64,000 bases of DNA from Agelaius tricolor (lineage: Eukaryota > Chordata > Aves > Passeriformes > Icteridae): the NCBI GenBank assembly GCA_023055355.1, contig JALJCS010000055.1, positions 496,001 through 560,000 on the forward strand, written 5' to 3'. The notes under the pieces were generated by a model. The model saw nothing but the letters and a program-made list of their open reading frames with translations. It ran no database searches and was not told where the DNA came from. Numbering within the stretch: the stretch's first letter is position 1; the number at the start of each line of letters is the position of its first letter. Both the position numbers and the translations under genes were made by a program. Positions 1 through 10,431 of this stretch are shown here, piece after piece.

Positions 1-159
1 GGCCCCTTGTCCCCATGTCAGGCTCTGGGGTGGATCTTGTGGAACATCCTTTGGTGGAGGCTGTGGCTCCAGGTGGGCCAGGGGGATCCCAGGGGACAGG
101 GGCTCCACTAGGCATGAACAGCATTGGACTTGTTGGGAGAAACTGTGAGGGGGAGCTGG

Positions 160-395
160 GGTGGAGTGACCAACCCAGTGACCTGACACAGCCCTGCTGG
201 GATGTCACACAGCCCCTCTGGGATGTCACAGCCTGCTCTGTGATGTCACAGCCCATTCTCTGATGTCATCATCTGCGCTATGATGTCAGAATTCTGCCGT
301 GTGGTGTCACAGATATGGCCTATGATGTCATAGCTTCCCCATGACCTCACATACCCCACTCTGTGATGTCATATCGCACTCTGTGACCTCATGTT
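160..395. repeat. Degenerate tandem repeat carrying TGATGTCA motifs
   Basis: About ten imperfect units of roughly 20 bp, each carrying TGATGTCA or a close variant (GGATGTCA, TGGTGTCA, TGACCTCA) followed by C/T-rich spacer. The core is one base from the palindromic ATF/CREB site TGACGTCA, with T where the CpG cytosine would be. No coding frame explains it. Read directly as a minisatellite; any regulatory role is inference. Confidence 0.75.
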
Positions 396-616
396 ACCAG
401 ATGGTCAATTGCCTACACCAGGTGAGCTGACACCTGGAGCTTGTTCTCCAAAACCCCAGGCCTATGGAAACCACACAATGCCCATTGTGTGAGAAGGGGA
501 ACTGGAAGTGCAGCAGCCTCAGTGTCCTGCCAGCTCAGCCAGGCCCACTGGAACATTGGGGTCCACAACCACCAGGGACCACCAGAGAGACCCCCAGGAC
601 AGAAGAACGCATAGGT
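396..616. other. Unassigned sequence before an ERV 3' end
   Basis: No gene recognised. The position directly before a polypurine tract suggests it may be the decayed internal 3' end of the same retrovirus, but no env motif is readable. Confidence 0.35.
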
Positions 617-855
617 AAAGGGGAGGGGAAATATGCTATTGATTTTGGGGAAATTATTATCATATGTATGTTTAGTCCAAGACAATCAATGAATATGTGA
701 GAAAAATACAGAAAATAAACAGAAACTTTCCTGTACTCAGCCTGCATGGCTTTGGGAGGAGCTATCCCCCGTGCATCCCCCTGAATAAAGAATGCTGCTT
801 CTTAATGCTACATTGGTGTTAAGGAGTTTTCTGTTTTACCGAATTTTTGCTAACA
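617..855 (+). mobile_element. ERV 3' end: polypurine tract plus short LTR
   Basis: A purine run (617-631) is followed by an LTR-like segment starting with TG at 634 and ending in AACA at 855. AATAAA lies near 782, followed by the T-rich run-out expected of R/U5. The order PPT, U3, poly(A) signal, LTR end fits the 3' LTR of a plus-strand endogenous retrovirus. The LTR is short (about 220 bp). No matching 5' LTR lies in the window. Confidence 0.6.
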
Positions 856-879
856 CTCCCACTGACAAGGAAAGCTCTG

Positions 880-2608
880 TCTCCTGTTGTTCGCAAACAG
901 AGGAGGGCTGGTGGCAGATGTGGGGCTTGGAGGCTGCCTGGGGCACAGTGACCATGAAATAATCAAGAGTTCAATCTTCTGTGAAAGAAGGACAGGCAGC
1001 AACAAAACTTCTACACTGGAACTAGGAAGGGCAGGCTTTGGCTATTTTAGGATGCAGATTTGGGGAGTACCGAATCAGGTACTGATTTTTTTAAGGGAAA
1101 CACCCTTAAAAACAAAGGGTCCAGGAATAATGGACATGCTTCAAGATAGTAATCTTAAGGGGGAAGGAGCAGCCTGTCCCAGTATGGCAAAAGATGAGCT
1201 AGAGAGGAAAATGACTATCCTGGCTCCACATGGAGATTTTGTGAGAACTCGGAGGGAAAAAGGACCAGAAACTCAGGAAGTGTTTAAGGATGTCCTTAGG
1301 TTAAACATAAAGAAAATTATAGACGTCAAAGCTCAATTAGAAGTTAAGCTGGTGGTTTCTGTAAGGAAAAAAAAAAGAGTTTTTATAAAAATTTATAGCA
1401 AAAGGTAGGAGAAGAACATCTACTCATTGTTGGATGCAGTGGAGAATACAGTAAGAAAAGATAAGGAAAAGTCTGAGCTACTTAACACCTTGTTTGTCTC
1501 AATTTTCAGTATGAGGACAGGTTTTCCTCAGGACAAATGTTCTCCTGAGCTGGTAGATGGACACAGGGAGCAGAACATCCCCCTGGAATCCAGGAGGAAG
1601 CAGCTGCTGACCTGCTGAGCCACTCAGATGCTCACAGGTGTATGGGATCAGATGGGATCCATCCCAGGGGGATGAGGGAGCTGTGGATGAGCTCCCCAAG
1701 CTGCTCTCCATCATTCACCATCAGTCCTGGCTCAGCAGGGAGGTCCCAGAGGACTGGAGGTGCCAGTGTGAGCCAATCCCCAGGAAGGGCTGGAAGGAGG
1801 ATCTGGGGAACTCCAGGCCTGTCAGCCTGACCTGGGTGCTTGGCAAGGTTATGGAACAGATCACCTTGAGTGCCATCACAGGGCACCCACAGGATGGCCC
1901 AGGGATCAGAGCCAGCCAGTGTGGATTACAATATCTGCACTGATGGTCTGGACGAGGGGATTGAGTCCATCATCAGCAATTTAGAAGATGACACCAAGCT
2001 GGGTGTGAGTGTGGACCTGCTGGAGGGTAGGAGGGCTCTGCACAGGGCCCTGGACAGGCTGGATCCAGGGCCCAAATCCAACAAGGTGAGGTTTAACAAG
2101 TCCAAATGCCGGGTGCTGCACTTTGGCCACAACAACCCCTGCAGCACTACAGGCTGGGGACCGAGTGGCTGGAGAGCAGCCAGGCAGAAAGGGACCTGCA
2201 GGGACTGATGGACAGCAGGCTGGACATGAGGCAGCAGTGTGCCCAGGTGGGCAAGAAGGCCAATGGCTCCTGGGCTGGATCAGGAATGGTGTGGCCAGCA
2301 GGAGCAGGGCAGGGATTCTTCCCCTGTGCTGGGTACTGGTTGGGCAGCACCTCCAGTGCTGTGTCCAGTTCTGGGCCCCCAATTTAGGAAGGACTTGGAA
2401 GGGCTGGAGCATGTCCAGAGAAGGGCAACAAGGCTGGGGAGGGGTCTGGAGCACAAGTCCTGTGAGGAGCGGCTGAGGGAGCTGGGGTTGTTTATCCTGG
2501 AGAAGAGGAGGCCCAGAGGAGACAAGGCAGTGTCCGGGCACAGGTTGGACTTGATGACCTCCAAGGCCTTTTCCAACCTTGCTGATTCTGGGATTCTCTG
2601 AAACCACC
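880..2608 (+). mobile_element. Degenerate CR1 LINE (ORF2 remnants)
   Basis: The translated pieces follow CR1 ORF2 order. The end of the endonuclease domain (SDHEI motif) lies near 940-1060, a linker (KEKSELLNTLFVSIF) near 1455-1505, and reverse-transcriptase fragments at 1640-1940. After an internal deletion that removes RT core motifs come the catalytic region, eroded to LEDDTKLG near 1980, and the RT C-terminus (2040-2520). The 3' end at 2590-2608 carries the CR1-type ATTCTGGGATTCTCTG tail. Several frameshifts and stops make it non-functional. It is the oldest-looking element of this region. Confidence 0.8.
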
Positions 2609-3161
2609 CTTGGAGCAGTTGCAGGATGAGCCCTGGGCCTCCTCTGCAGAAGGAGGGAACAGCCATGGGCAATTGGAAGAAATTTGTATCAGGAAAGAGA
2701 AAAGAAAGATGAAGCAAAGGAAATGCTGAGGGCAGTTTGGGGTGGCTGCCAGGCAGCCCTGGCTCTGAGCAAGAGCGTCTGCAGTGGCACAGGAAACTCC
2801 CAGCTGATGGGAACAAACTTTCTGGCTGACTGCAGAGGCCAGGACAAAGCTGAGTGGTTTCCCTGGTGTCCCCCAGCCCTTGCTGGCCCCAGGGGCTGAT
2901 GGCATTTGTGCTCCCTCAGGTTCACGTCCCCACAGCAACAGCATGGGGGTGCTCCCGCCTGCTGTGTGCAATGCAAACAGGGGCTGCTGAGCCAGTGCTG
3001 CCGTGTCTGTGCCTGCAAGGATGGGGCACCTGTGCTGCTGCTGCTGGGCACAGCTGCTGAGCCAGCACTAATCTGCCCCCAGCTCTGCACACAGACATTG
3101 CTGCTGCAGCTCCAGAGAAGGAAACAAAAGGGCATCTCTGCAAAAACTTTGCTGAGACATC
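2609..3161. other. Unclassified non-coding sequence
   Basis: No gene or confidently named repeat. A stretch near 2850-2950 loosely resembles 25140-25220 (shared wording around GCTGATG and a run of Cys/Ala codons without a maintained frame), so it may belong to a middle-abundance repeat. ORFs here are short and inconsistent. Confidence 0.3.
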
Positions 3162-3741
3162 TGTTGCAATGCGATTTCCTATTTTACCTATCCCAACCTC
3201 CTCAGGGGTGTGCCAACCTTTCCCCCTTTTGCCATCCTGCCTAAGAGCTGTCCATCAATCTTAACATTCCAGCAGGGCGTCATGTGGTTGGCAGATGCTC
3301 CTCAGGTCTGGGCTCATTGGCCTGTCCAAGTGTCTGTATCCCGGGAGCCTTCCCCTCCTCCCACCTGGTTGGCCCTCACGTGTCCCTCCCCTCCCCTTGT
3401 CCCCGGGGCTGAAAAAGGACACAAGGCCATGCGGCTGGGTGTCTGTCTGTGAGCTGTTACCACATTCAGAGGTCTACCATGCTGCAAGAAAACTCTGGAC
3501 TAAGTTTCTACGACAGAACCCGCTTCTTTTCTCTTCACTGCTGCTTGAACCTTTTCCACCAAAGATAAACTGAGTTCCTACTTTGCCTGGATTTGTTCTG
3601 AGTGCCCAGCTGCAGCATCCAGCCGGCCAAAGGTATTCTGGGGTGAAAAACGCCACAGCTGCAGCCTTTGGTCCAGCAGCGAGGGCTAGACGAAGCCAGG
3701 CAGGACACTCCCAGAAACATTCGGGGTCTAATATTCAATAT
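3162..3741 (+). repeat. 5' LTR of provirus ERV-A
   Basis: Starts TGTTGCAATGCG and ends just before the primer-binding site at 3744. It aligns along its length with the solo LTR at 44015-44611: shared blocks include the CTGTC/CATCAATCTT segment, the CACCTGGTTGG block, the CCCCGGGGCTGAAAA block, and the segments around CTGAGTTCCTACTTTGCCTGG and GTCCAGCAGCGAGGGC. The 3' terminus is degenerate (CAATA instead of CA). No second copy exists at the 3' end of ERV-A. Confidence 0.8.
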
Positions 3742-3743
3742 AT

Positions 3744-3762
3744 TGGCACCCAGACGTGTGGC
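3744..3762 (+). promoter_or_regulatory. ERV-A primer-binding site
   Basis: TGGCACCCAGACGTGTGGC directly follows the 5' LTR. It resembles the lysine-tRNA primer sites of betaretroviruses (TGGCGCCCAACGTGGG type) with a few mismatches. It places minus-strand DNA initiation here in the ancestral virus. Confidence 0.65.
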
Positions 3763-4556
3763 TGCACGGACCTGCAGCCTCAGAAGGAATCTCAGAACCT
3801 TGGAAAAGTGTTACAGCAGCTTTGCTTCCACTGGAAAGAGCTGTGGTTGCACAGCTCTCCAGAGAGACTTTGGGACAAAACCCACAAAAAGCCTCGAGGA
3901 ACGCATTGCGCCTCCGGAAAGCCACAGCTCCTTTCTGGTGAGCGAATTTTCTAGGGGAGAATAGGGGAGCCCCTCCTGCCCAAGGGGTCCTATTCAGTGA
4001 AGAGACCAGCCTGCCTGACTTTGCCAGCAACAGCTTCGATTTCGGTATTTCTGCTCCTCGGGGGGGTAGAAGCCCAGAAATCCGTTTTTGCCGTGAGACG
4101 AGGTTTTTTTTTGCTCTTTGCATTTTAGGCTGCGCAGCCCTGCGGAGCTAAGGTGGTTCCCTGTAAAGCTTTAACTCTGCGGCGTGTTTTAGCCGCTTTT
4201 AGAATTCGCGCCAGCTCGGAGGAGCAGCACAGGTCTGCCTGCCCCTCCCCCCGGCTCGGCAGCGCTGCATGCCCGGCTCTCGGTGCGGGGGAGGCTTTGT
4301 CTGTCTCTCCACACGCACGCGGAGCGGCCCCGGTTTCGGCTCGCCACGTGGCGCGTGGGGGGGGCTGCGTTCCAGGCGGGGTCCCCATTCCCTGCTGCTG
4401 CTGCCGCGGCAGTTTTAAAAGCAGTGTATACAGCTGCATTGCGAAAGCTTTCGTCTGTTATCGCCTTTTAACCGTGTTTTTTTTTTTTAAATCGGTAGCT
4501 GATTTTGGCTTTGTATTTGGTCGGCGGGACTTTGTTCTGTGCCATTTACATCTAAG
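3763..4556 (+). other. ERV-A leader between PBS and gag
   Basis: A stretch of 794 bp without a convincing ORF, which is long for a retroviral leader. It should contain the packaging region and a splice donor by analogy with related viruses; neither is pinned down here. G/C-rich around 4230-4400, then T-rich before the gag start. Confidence 0.5.
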
Positions 4557-6509
4557 ATGGGCTCAAAATTAAGCACAGCACAAAAAGGAGTGTATTATCA
4601 TATTTTTGGACTTTTAGTTAATGCAAATGTAAAGTTCTCTAAAGGAAAATTGAAACAGTTTATAAGGTGGCTTTTTCTGCACTTCCCACGAACTTCTCCT
4701 GAGGAAGTCCACAATATTCAATTTTGGGATAAAGTAGGGCATGAATTGATAACCTTGGGACAGTCTGGGAATACATCCTCAGCTAAATTTGTGTTCTGGA
4801 GCTTACAAATTCGGACCGCTTTGCTCAAACAAAGTGAATTGGAGAAAAAGCCAAATATTAAGCCATGTACCTCTGCTCTCCCTGTGTCCTCCCCTTCCAG
4901 CCCTAAAACTCTTACCCCAAAACTTGGTATTTTAAAGAGAGCAAATCCTGCTCATGCGCTGGGAAGTCAACTCCCAGAGCAGATTAAAATGCCTGAATCC
5001 CCTTGTCCACAAGGCCCTGGCCAGGTCTCGTGGAAAACTTCCCAAAACCCTGCTTCCCCCGCTCTAAATCCCAGAGCATGTGTTAGCTTTTCAGAGAGCA
5101 GCGATCCCCAAAATGCCCCCCAGTCCCTAGGGGGTACCCAAGATGGAGGATGCCAGGTGGCACCCTCCCAGACCTGGTCATCTTCTTCCCAAGATCCCCT
5201 TAAGCATCCCAAAATTCCTTCCCCATCCCCCTCCCCTTCTGTTCCTCGTGACACCTTCCCTCCCCCTCCCTCACCTGCTGTACCCTCAGCTCCGCCCCTC
5301 TACTCCTCCCAGGGGGCGTCTGATGATGTGACATCACCAGGTGTCCCCGCCCCCTGCCTTTCCCCTGTCCCCGCCCCCTGTTCCCATTGCGTCCCCACCC
5401 CCTCCCCGGGTTCCCACGGTGGGGGCACGCCCACTGCATGTCCCCAAACCTGCTTCTGTTTTCCCAGTAATTCCAATGCGAGGGATACAGGGCAGGAAGC
5501 TGCAGACCCAATACAGGGTCCCACTTTGTCATTTGCCCCTGTTTCGTATCAGCCTGCAGCCCAAGGGGGAGCAGCCCAAACTGCTAATTGGAGCTCTTTT
5601 GGACGACAATTGATTAAAGAGATCTGTAAATCTCACAAGGAGTATGGCCCACACCGTCCATATTTCCGTGACGTCTTAAATTCTGAATTGAGTAGAAATA
5701 TAGTAATCCCACATGATTTTAAACAGCTTTTCTCGTGCCTCATGACCTCCACAGAATTCAAATTATGGGAAGTAGCATGGAAACAACTGCTAAAAGAGGC
5801 TCTCCCAGACATGCAGGCTGATCCAAACACAGCAAAAGATGCCAATGGCCTTCCAATTACCACTGAGCATCTCTTCGGTGTAGGTCAGTGGTCTTCACCC
5901 TGAATCCAAGCAACTGTAATTCCTGCAGTAGCACTCGAGAAGGTAAAGGAAGCAGCTGAAAAAGCATTCTTTTCCCTCCAACCTGAGGGGCCTTTTGAGC
6001 CCTACAGTAAGATCAAGCAGCTACCATCCGAGCCTTTTCTGAAATTTGTAGAAAGGTTGACTAGAGCCATTGAAATCCAAGTTAAAAAAGAGAATGCAAG
6101 GGAAGAAGTTTTAGAGGAAATGGCATTTACAAATGCAAATGAACAGGGTCGAGCGGCAATTTTGAGCCTTCTTCTCGAATGTCCCCCTACACTAAAAGAT
6201 ATGCTTCTAGTCTGTAACAGGAAAGTGCCTCTGATGAGTGTAGCTGAAGACACCAGAGAAAGGCTGCTGCCAAGACCACCTCAGCGTGTCGCCGTTGCCA
6301 GCCCTGCGCCCATTCCCTCAGCACAGCAGTACCCTGGGCAGCAGCGACGACCAGCAATGGTGGACCCCACAAAGCCATGCCTGCTTTGCCACAACCTTGG
6401 GCACTGGAGTAACCAGTGCCCCCTGAAAAAGCAATTTGATGAATTTAGAAATGGCACGGGAGGGAAATTACAAGCACTTCCAGGGGGTCAACAACAACAA
6501 AAAAACTAG
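4557..6509 (+). pseudogene. gag: ERV-A gag (betaretrovirus-like), one in-frame stop
   Basis: Structural polyprotein of an endogenous retrovirus. The start at 4557 (MGSKLST...) is chosen because the homologous ERV-B gag begins at the same motif. Order: matrix (residues 1 to about 100); a long Pro/Ser-rich spacer with a PSAP and adjoining PPLY late-domain-like motif near 5286-5310; capsid from about 5580, with a major-homology-like block near 6020-6070; and nucleocapsid with one C-x2-C-x4-H-x4-C knuckle at 6378-6419. A TGA at 5901-5903 interrupts an otherwise continuous frame, since the same frame stays open from 5904 to TAG 6507. Apart from that stop it is the best-kept retroviral frame in the window. 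The domain order and late motifs follow betaretroviral Gag; assignment to a named avian ERVK family needs a library search. Confidence 0.88.
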
Positions 6510-6545
6510 AAGGGGAGCGCCGGCCTGCTAGGCGTACAGACACAA
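6500..6545 (+). promoter_or_regulatory. gag-pro -1 ribosomal frameshift site
   Basis: The heptamer A-AAA-AAC occupies 6500-6506, in register with the gag frame and directly before the gag stop TAG (6507-6509). The -1 frame is open from 6506 into pro. A GC-rich segment with short complementary arms (CGCC...GGCG near 6519-6535) follows and could form the stimulatory structure. This arrangement is standard for betaretroviruses. Confidence 0.85.
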
Positions 6546-7327
6546 AAAGAGTAGGCCAAGGGAATAAGGGAACCAAAACAAACCAAGTGCGCGGTAATGT
6601 TACTGTTTCTGTAAGTGAAGCAGATGCTTCAAAGACCACGTCTGCTGGTCCACTGTTAAAAATGCAACAAAATAACCTTTGTTATGATTTAAATGAACCT
6701 ATGTTAACCACGTCTTCTGTCAATGAGCCTTACAGGTTGCAGCTGACAGAATCACTCCACCTGAAAGACACTGACTGGCATTTTGTCTCTGTCAACCCAG
6801 ATCAGAAGGGTACTTGGCACTGCATTCGCTGTAAGTACGTCGTCACTGGGGACACCAAACACACACCACATGAGATTGAAATTGCTCCAGGAATGACAAC
6901 ATCAGATCCTGAGCAATTCGTTCTCGGGCTGCACTGTTTCTACCCACCCCTGTTTCTTCCCAAAGGTCAAATTGTTGCACAAGCTATCCCTGTGCCGTTT
7001 TTGCCTGAAGGCACCGAAAAACAAGGGCCCACAGTCGCCTGGGTCCAAGTTATTGGGAAGGACAAACCCAAAATCTGGTGTAATGTCAGTGGGGGTGGGG
7101 AGTCAAAATACATTGAGATGCTTGTAGACACAGGTGGAGACTGCACAGTGATCCCAGCACAAGACTGGTCTGCACATTGGCCTTTGCAAAACGTTGACAG
7201 TCATGTTAAAGGTGTAGGAGGCCTGCAATTGGCAAAACAATCCAAAAGCATCATCCCAGTCGAGGGACCAAACGGACAATTAGCAAATATCCATCCATTT
7301 GTGTTAGATTATTCGAACCTTTGTTAG
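6506..7327 (+). pseudogene. pro: ERV-A pro: dUTPase-like region and aspartic protease
   Basis: Reached by -1 frameshift from gag. Residues encoded from about 6730 to 7010 resemble the dUTPase-related domain betaretroviruses carry in pro; the strand reading LPKGQIVAQAIPVP fits its end, but I see no complete catalytic dUTPase motifs. The protease follows. Its active-site triplet Asp-Thr-Gly is at 7127-7135, followed by Gly where Ala is usual, then the CTVIP strand. The protein stops at 7325-7327, just before the conserved Gly-Arg-Asp helix, which is found in the neighbouring (pol) frame from about 7306. Either a -1 shift to pol happens unusually early, or an indel near 7300-7320 broke the protease C-terminus. 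Comparison with ERV-B, where this helix is in frame with the protease, favours an indel. Confidence 0.75.
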
Positions 7328-9240
7328 GGAGAGATTTAATGGCCCAGTGGGGTGTCACAATTGATATTCCAGACTCTCCGCAGCATTTTTGTACAACGGT
7401 CATTGAACAACAGCGCCCCACCCAAAAATTGAAGTGGAAAACAGACACACCAGTTGAGGTGAAACAGTGGCTGCTCAGTAAACAAAAAATAAAGGCTCTT
7501 GAGGAGCTAGTGGAAGAGCAGCTGAAAAAGGGTCACATTGTGGAGACCACGTCCCCGTGGAACTCTCCAGTGTTTGTCATTCAGAAAGCTGACAAAAAGA
7601 GATGGCGGCTCCTCCACGACCTCCGACAAATTAATAATGTCATTGAAGATATGGGTTCTCCCCAACCTGGTATGCCATCCCCAACAATGCTTCCCCAGGA
7701 CTGGAAATTAGCTGTTATTGATATAAAAGATTGTTTTTTCCATATTCCCCTACACCCTGATGATGCATCGCGTTTCGCATTTCGGTCCCCACCATCAACA
7801 TGGAAGCCCCTATGAAAAGGTACCATTGGACAGTTCTCCCTCAGGGCCTTAGGGTCTCGCCAGCGATCTGCCAGTGGTATGTCTCTTCTCTGCTTTCCCC
7901 AGTGCGTGCAGCTGCAGAAAAGGCCATCATCTATCATTATATGGATGATATCCTTGTGTGTGCCCCCAATGATGATTTACTCATTCATGTGCTTGACCTA
8001 ACGATCGATGCATTGATTGTTGCAGGGTTCGAGCTCCAGGAAAAGAAAATTCAAAAGATGCCACCTTGGAAATATTTGGGCCTAGAAATTGGAAATAGGA
8101 CCATTGTTCCTCAAAAACTAGAAATCAATCCAAGGATCAAGACCCTTGCGGATGTCCACAAGTTGTGTGGGTCTTTGAACTGGGTAAGACCATGGCTCAG
8201 TCTGACTAACAAAGACCTTGCCCCTCTTTTCAATTTATTGAAAGGGGGAGAGGACCCGGGTGCTCCTAGGTCTATTACCCCAGAAGCACAGAAAGCTCTA
8301 GAAAAGGTTCAGATTGCAATGTCCACAAGACAGGCCCACCAATGCCGGCCTGACCTGCCATTCCAATTTATCATCTTAGGTAAGTTGCCACACCTCCATG
8401 GAATCATTTTCCAGTGGGAGGAAAAACAAACTCCTAAGGCAAAGGGTACACCTAAAAAGGGCCAGGACAAGAGGGACCCTCTCTTGATCATAGAATGGGT
8501 TTTCCTCAGTCACAAAAGGTCCAAGAGAATGACAAAGCCTCAGGAGCTGGTAGCAGAACTGATCCAGAAAGCAAGGACCCGGATGAGGGAGTTAGCAGGA
8601 TGTGACTTTGAGTGCATTCAGATTCCAATTGAGTTAAAATCGGGTCAAAATTCTATGCAAATATTCGAACAATTGTTTCAAGAAAATGAAGTGTTGCAGT
8701 TTGCTCTGGATTCCTACTCAGGACAAATTTCTGTCCACCAGCCTGCCCACAAAATGTTCCAACAAGATGTTCAATTTATTCTGAAATTGAGAAGTGCTCT
8801 GAGTAGGAGACCTTTAAAAAACGCTCTGACTGTCTTTACAGATGCATCCGGGAGGTCCCACAAGTCCGTTGTGACTTGGAAGGATCCTCAAACCCAGCAG
8901 TGAGAGACAGACATTGCTGAGGTGGAAGGTTCACCTCAGGTTGCTGAATTGGCTGCTGTTGTTAGGGCTTTTGAAAGGTTCTCAGAACCATTCAATCTGA
9001 TTACAGATTCAGCATCTGTGGCAGGAATGGTATCCAGGGCAGATCAAGCAATACTGCAAGAAGTGTCTAACATCACACTTTTCAAATTGCTCTCAAAACT
9101 TGTAAAGTCAGTCACCCACCGAGAGCAACCATTTTATGTGATGCATGTCAGGTCACACACCGACTTGCCAGGGTTTATCACTGAAGGCTACAGAAGGGCA
9201 GATGCTCTTGCTGCACCTGCAGTGATAGCCACTCTTCCAA
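7306..9240 (+). pseudogene. pol: ERV-A pol: reverse transcriptase and RNase H
   Basis: RT fingers and palm run from about 7330; the LPQG motif is near 7845 and the catalytic Tyr-Met-Asp-Asp is intact at 7938-7949. Connection follows, then RNase H from about 8810 with its first catalytic Asp at 8841-8843 and later acidic positions readable (VAELAAV, LITDSAS, RADALA). Breaks: a frame change near 7780-7800 between the FAF motif and LPQG, and a TGA at 8901-8903 inside RNase H, after which the same frame continues. The order RT, connection, RNase H, integrase and the sequence style are betaretrovirus/ERVK-like. Not expressible as one protein. Confidence 0.85.
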
Positions 9241-10158
9241 ATGTTTTTGAACAGGCAAAAATCAGCCACCAGCTTTTCCACCAAAATGCACCTGGCCTGG
9301 TTCGTCAGTTTCACATCACTTGAGAACAGGCCAAAGCGTTTGTGGACACATGCCCAACATGCACTCCCTACAGTAAGCACAGGAGCAAACCCTAGGGGGT
9401 TGAACAGTTGTGAACTGTGGCAAACAGATGTTACACACATACAGTCATTTGGACAGCAGAAATATGTTCATGTTAGTGTAGATACCTTTTCTGGAGAAGT
9501 CTATGCCTCTGCCCACACAGGAGAGTCACCTAATGATGCCATTAAGCACCTCTTACAGGCTTTTTCTTTCATGGGCATCCCCAAGGAATTGAAAACTTAT
9601 AATGGGCCTGCCTATAAATCCAAGGAGTTCAGGAGCTTCCTGCAGTAATGGGGAGTAGAGCACAAAACTGGCATCCCCTACTCCCCTACAGGTCAAGCCA
9701 TTGTAGAAAGGACTCACTGCAATATTAAAAGAGTCCTGGACCAGCAACAACATGTTTTGAAAGTGGAAGCCCCCCACATCCGGTTGTCCAGGGCATTGTT
9801 CACAATCAATTTTCTGAATTGTTCCTTTGACAGCCTGAACCCTCCCATCCTGCGCCTCTTTGGAGGGAGCAGTCATACGATGTTGAGAGAAAAGCCTCTG
9901 GTTTTAGTAAAAGACCCTGAGACTTGGAAAATGGTGGGACCTTACAAATTGGTTACTTGGGGACGTGGATACGCCTGTGTGTCCACCCCCTCTGGGTTAA
10001 AGTGGGTTCCTTCCAAATGGGTAAGGCCCTATGTTCCCAAGGTCTCAGAGAAATTGACAGAAGCGCCCCAGGTTGCCAATGCTGACTGGAGAAGGAAACG
10101 CCGCACGTGTTCTCTGGAGGAAATTCCATTTAAGCCTCCTATCTGGAATAGTTTGTAA
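9241..10158 (+). pseudogene. pol: ERV-A pol: integrase with lost catalytic Asp
   Basis: The N-terminal zinc module is readable (H-x3-H near 9270, C-x2-C near 9349-9360) but split by TGA 9321-9323 and a frame change near 9370. The catalytic core has its first Asp at 9427-9429 and the Glu at 9706-9708, but the second acidic position is Tyr (9598-9600, in the motif that reads Thr-Asp-Asn in functional integrases and still does in ERV-B at about 38368-38376). TAA 9646-9648 interrupts the core. The C-terminal domain (GPYKLVTWGRGYACV and following) runs to 10158. Inactive by three independent defects. Confidence 0.85.
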
Positions 10159-10223
10159 TATGTTTGTCTTAAGTTCCTTGTACCAGTTTAGATCCCATGG
10201 TTCGTGTGTAGCCTCAAGACGCC

Positions 10224-10431
10224 ATGAGACCAAGCCTGCTCCTCATCCTGCTCGCGATCATCCCACCAGCGATCTGGATAGCCCCTCAGCCCAAAGCATG
10301 TATGGACTACCTTGGCAAAAGACCTCGGACATCAAGAGAGAAACTGACGACTGGCTGAGTGGACTGTTCAAAGGCTGGGGACTCTCGGGCTGGTTGGAAT
10401 TCATCAAGTGCTATTTGCACAATGGCCAGTG
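10224..10431 (+). pseudogene. env: ERV-A env collapsed to signal peptide plus TM-end remnant
   Basis: ATG 10224 opens a 44-residue frame with a typical signal peptide (Arg/Lys start, Leu/Ile core, Ala-rich end) ending at TGA 10356-10358. A second frame immediately downstream (about 10340-10431) reads WLSGLFKGWGLSGW, which resembles the membrane-proximal region of the avian retroviral TM subunit also present in ERV-B near 40310-40350. Nearly all of SU and TM is missing, as if one deletion joined both ends. The env identity of so short a remnant is an inference from position and from ERV-B. Confidence 0.5.

Noticed and set aside
887..1408. Independent 173-codon gene
   Set aside because: Parts match the CR1 endonuclease end and linker; it is inside the CR1 remnant.
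3744..3762. tRNA-like sequence
   Set aside because: It is the retroviral primer-binding site (complement of a tRNA 3' end), not a tRNA gene.
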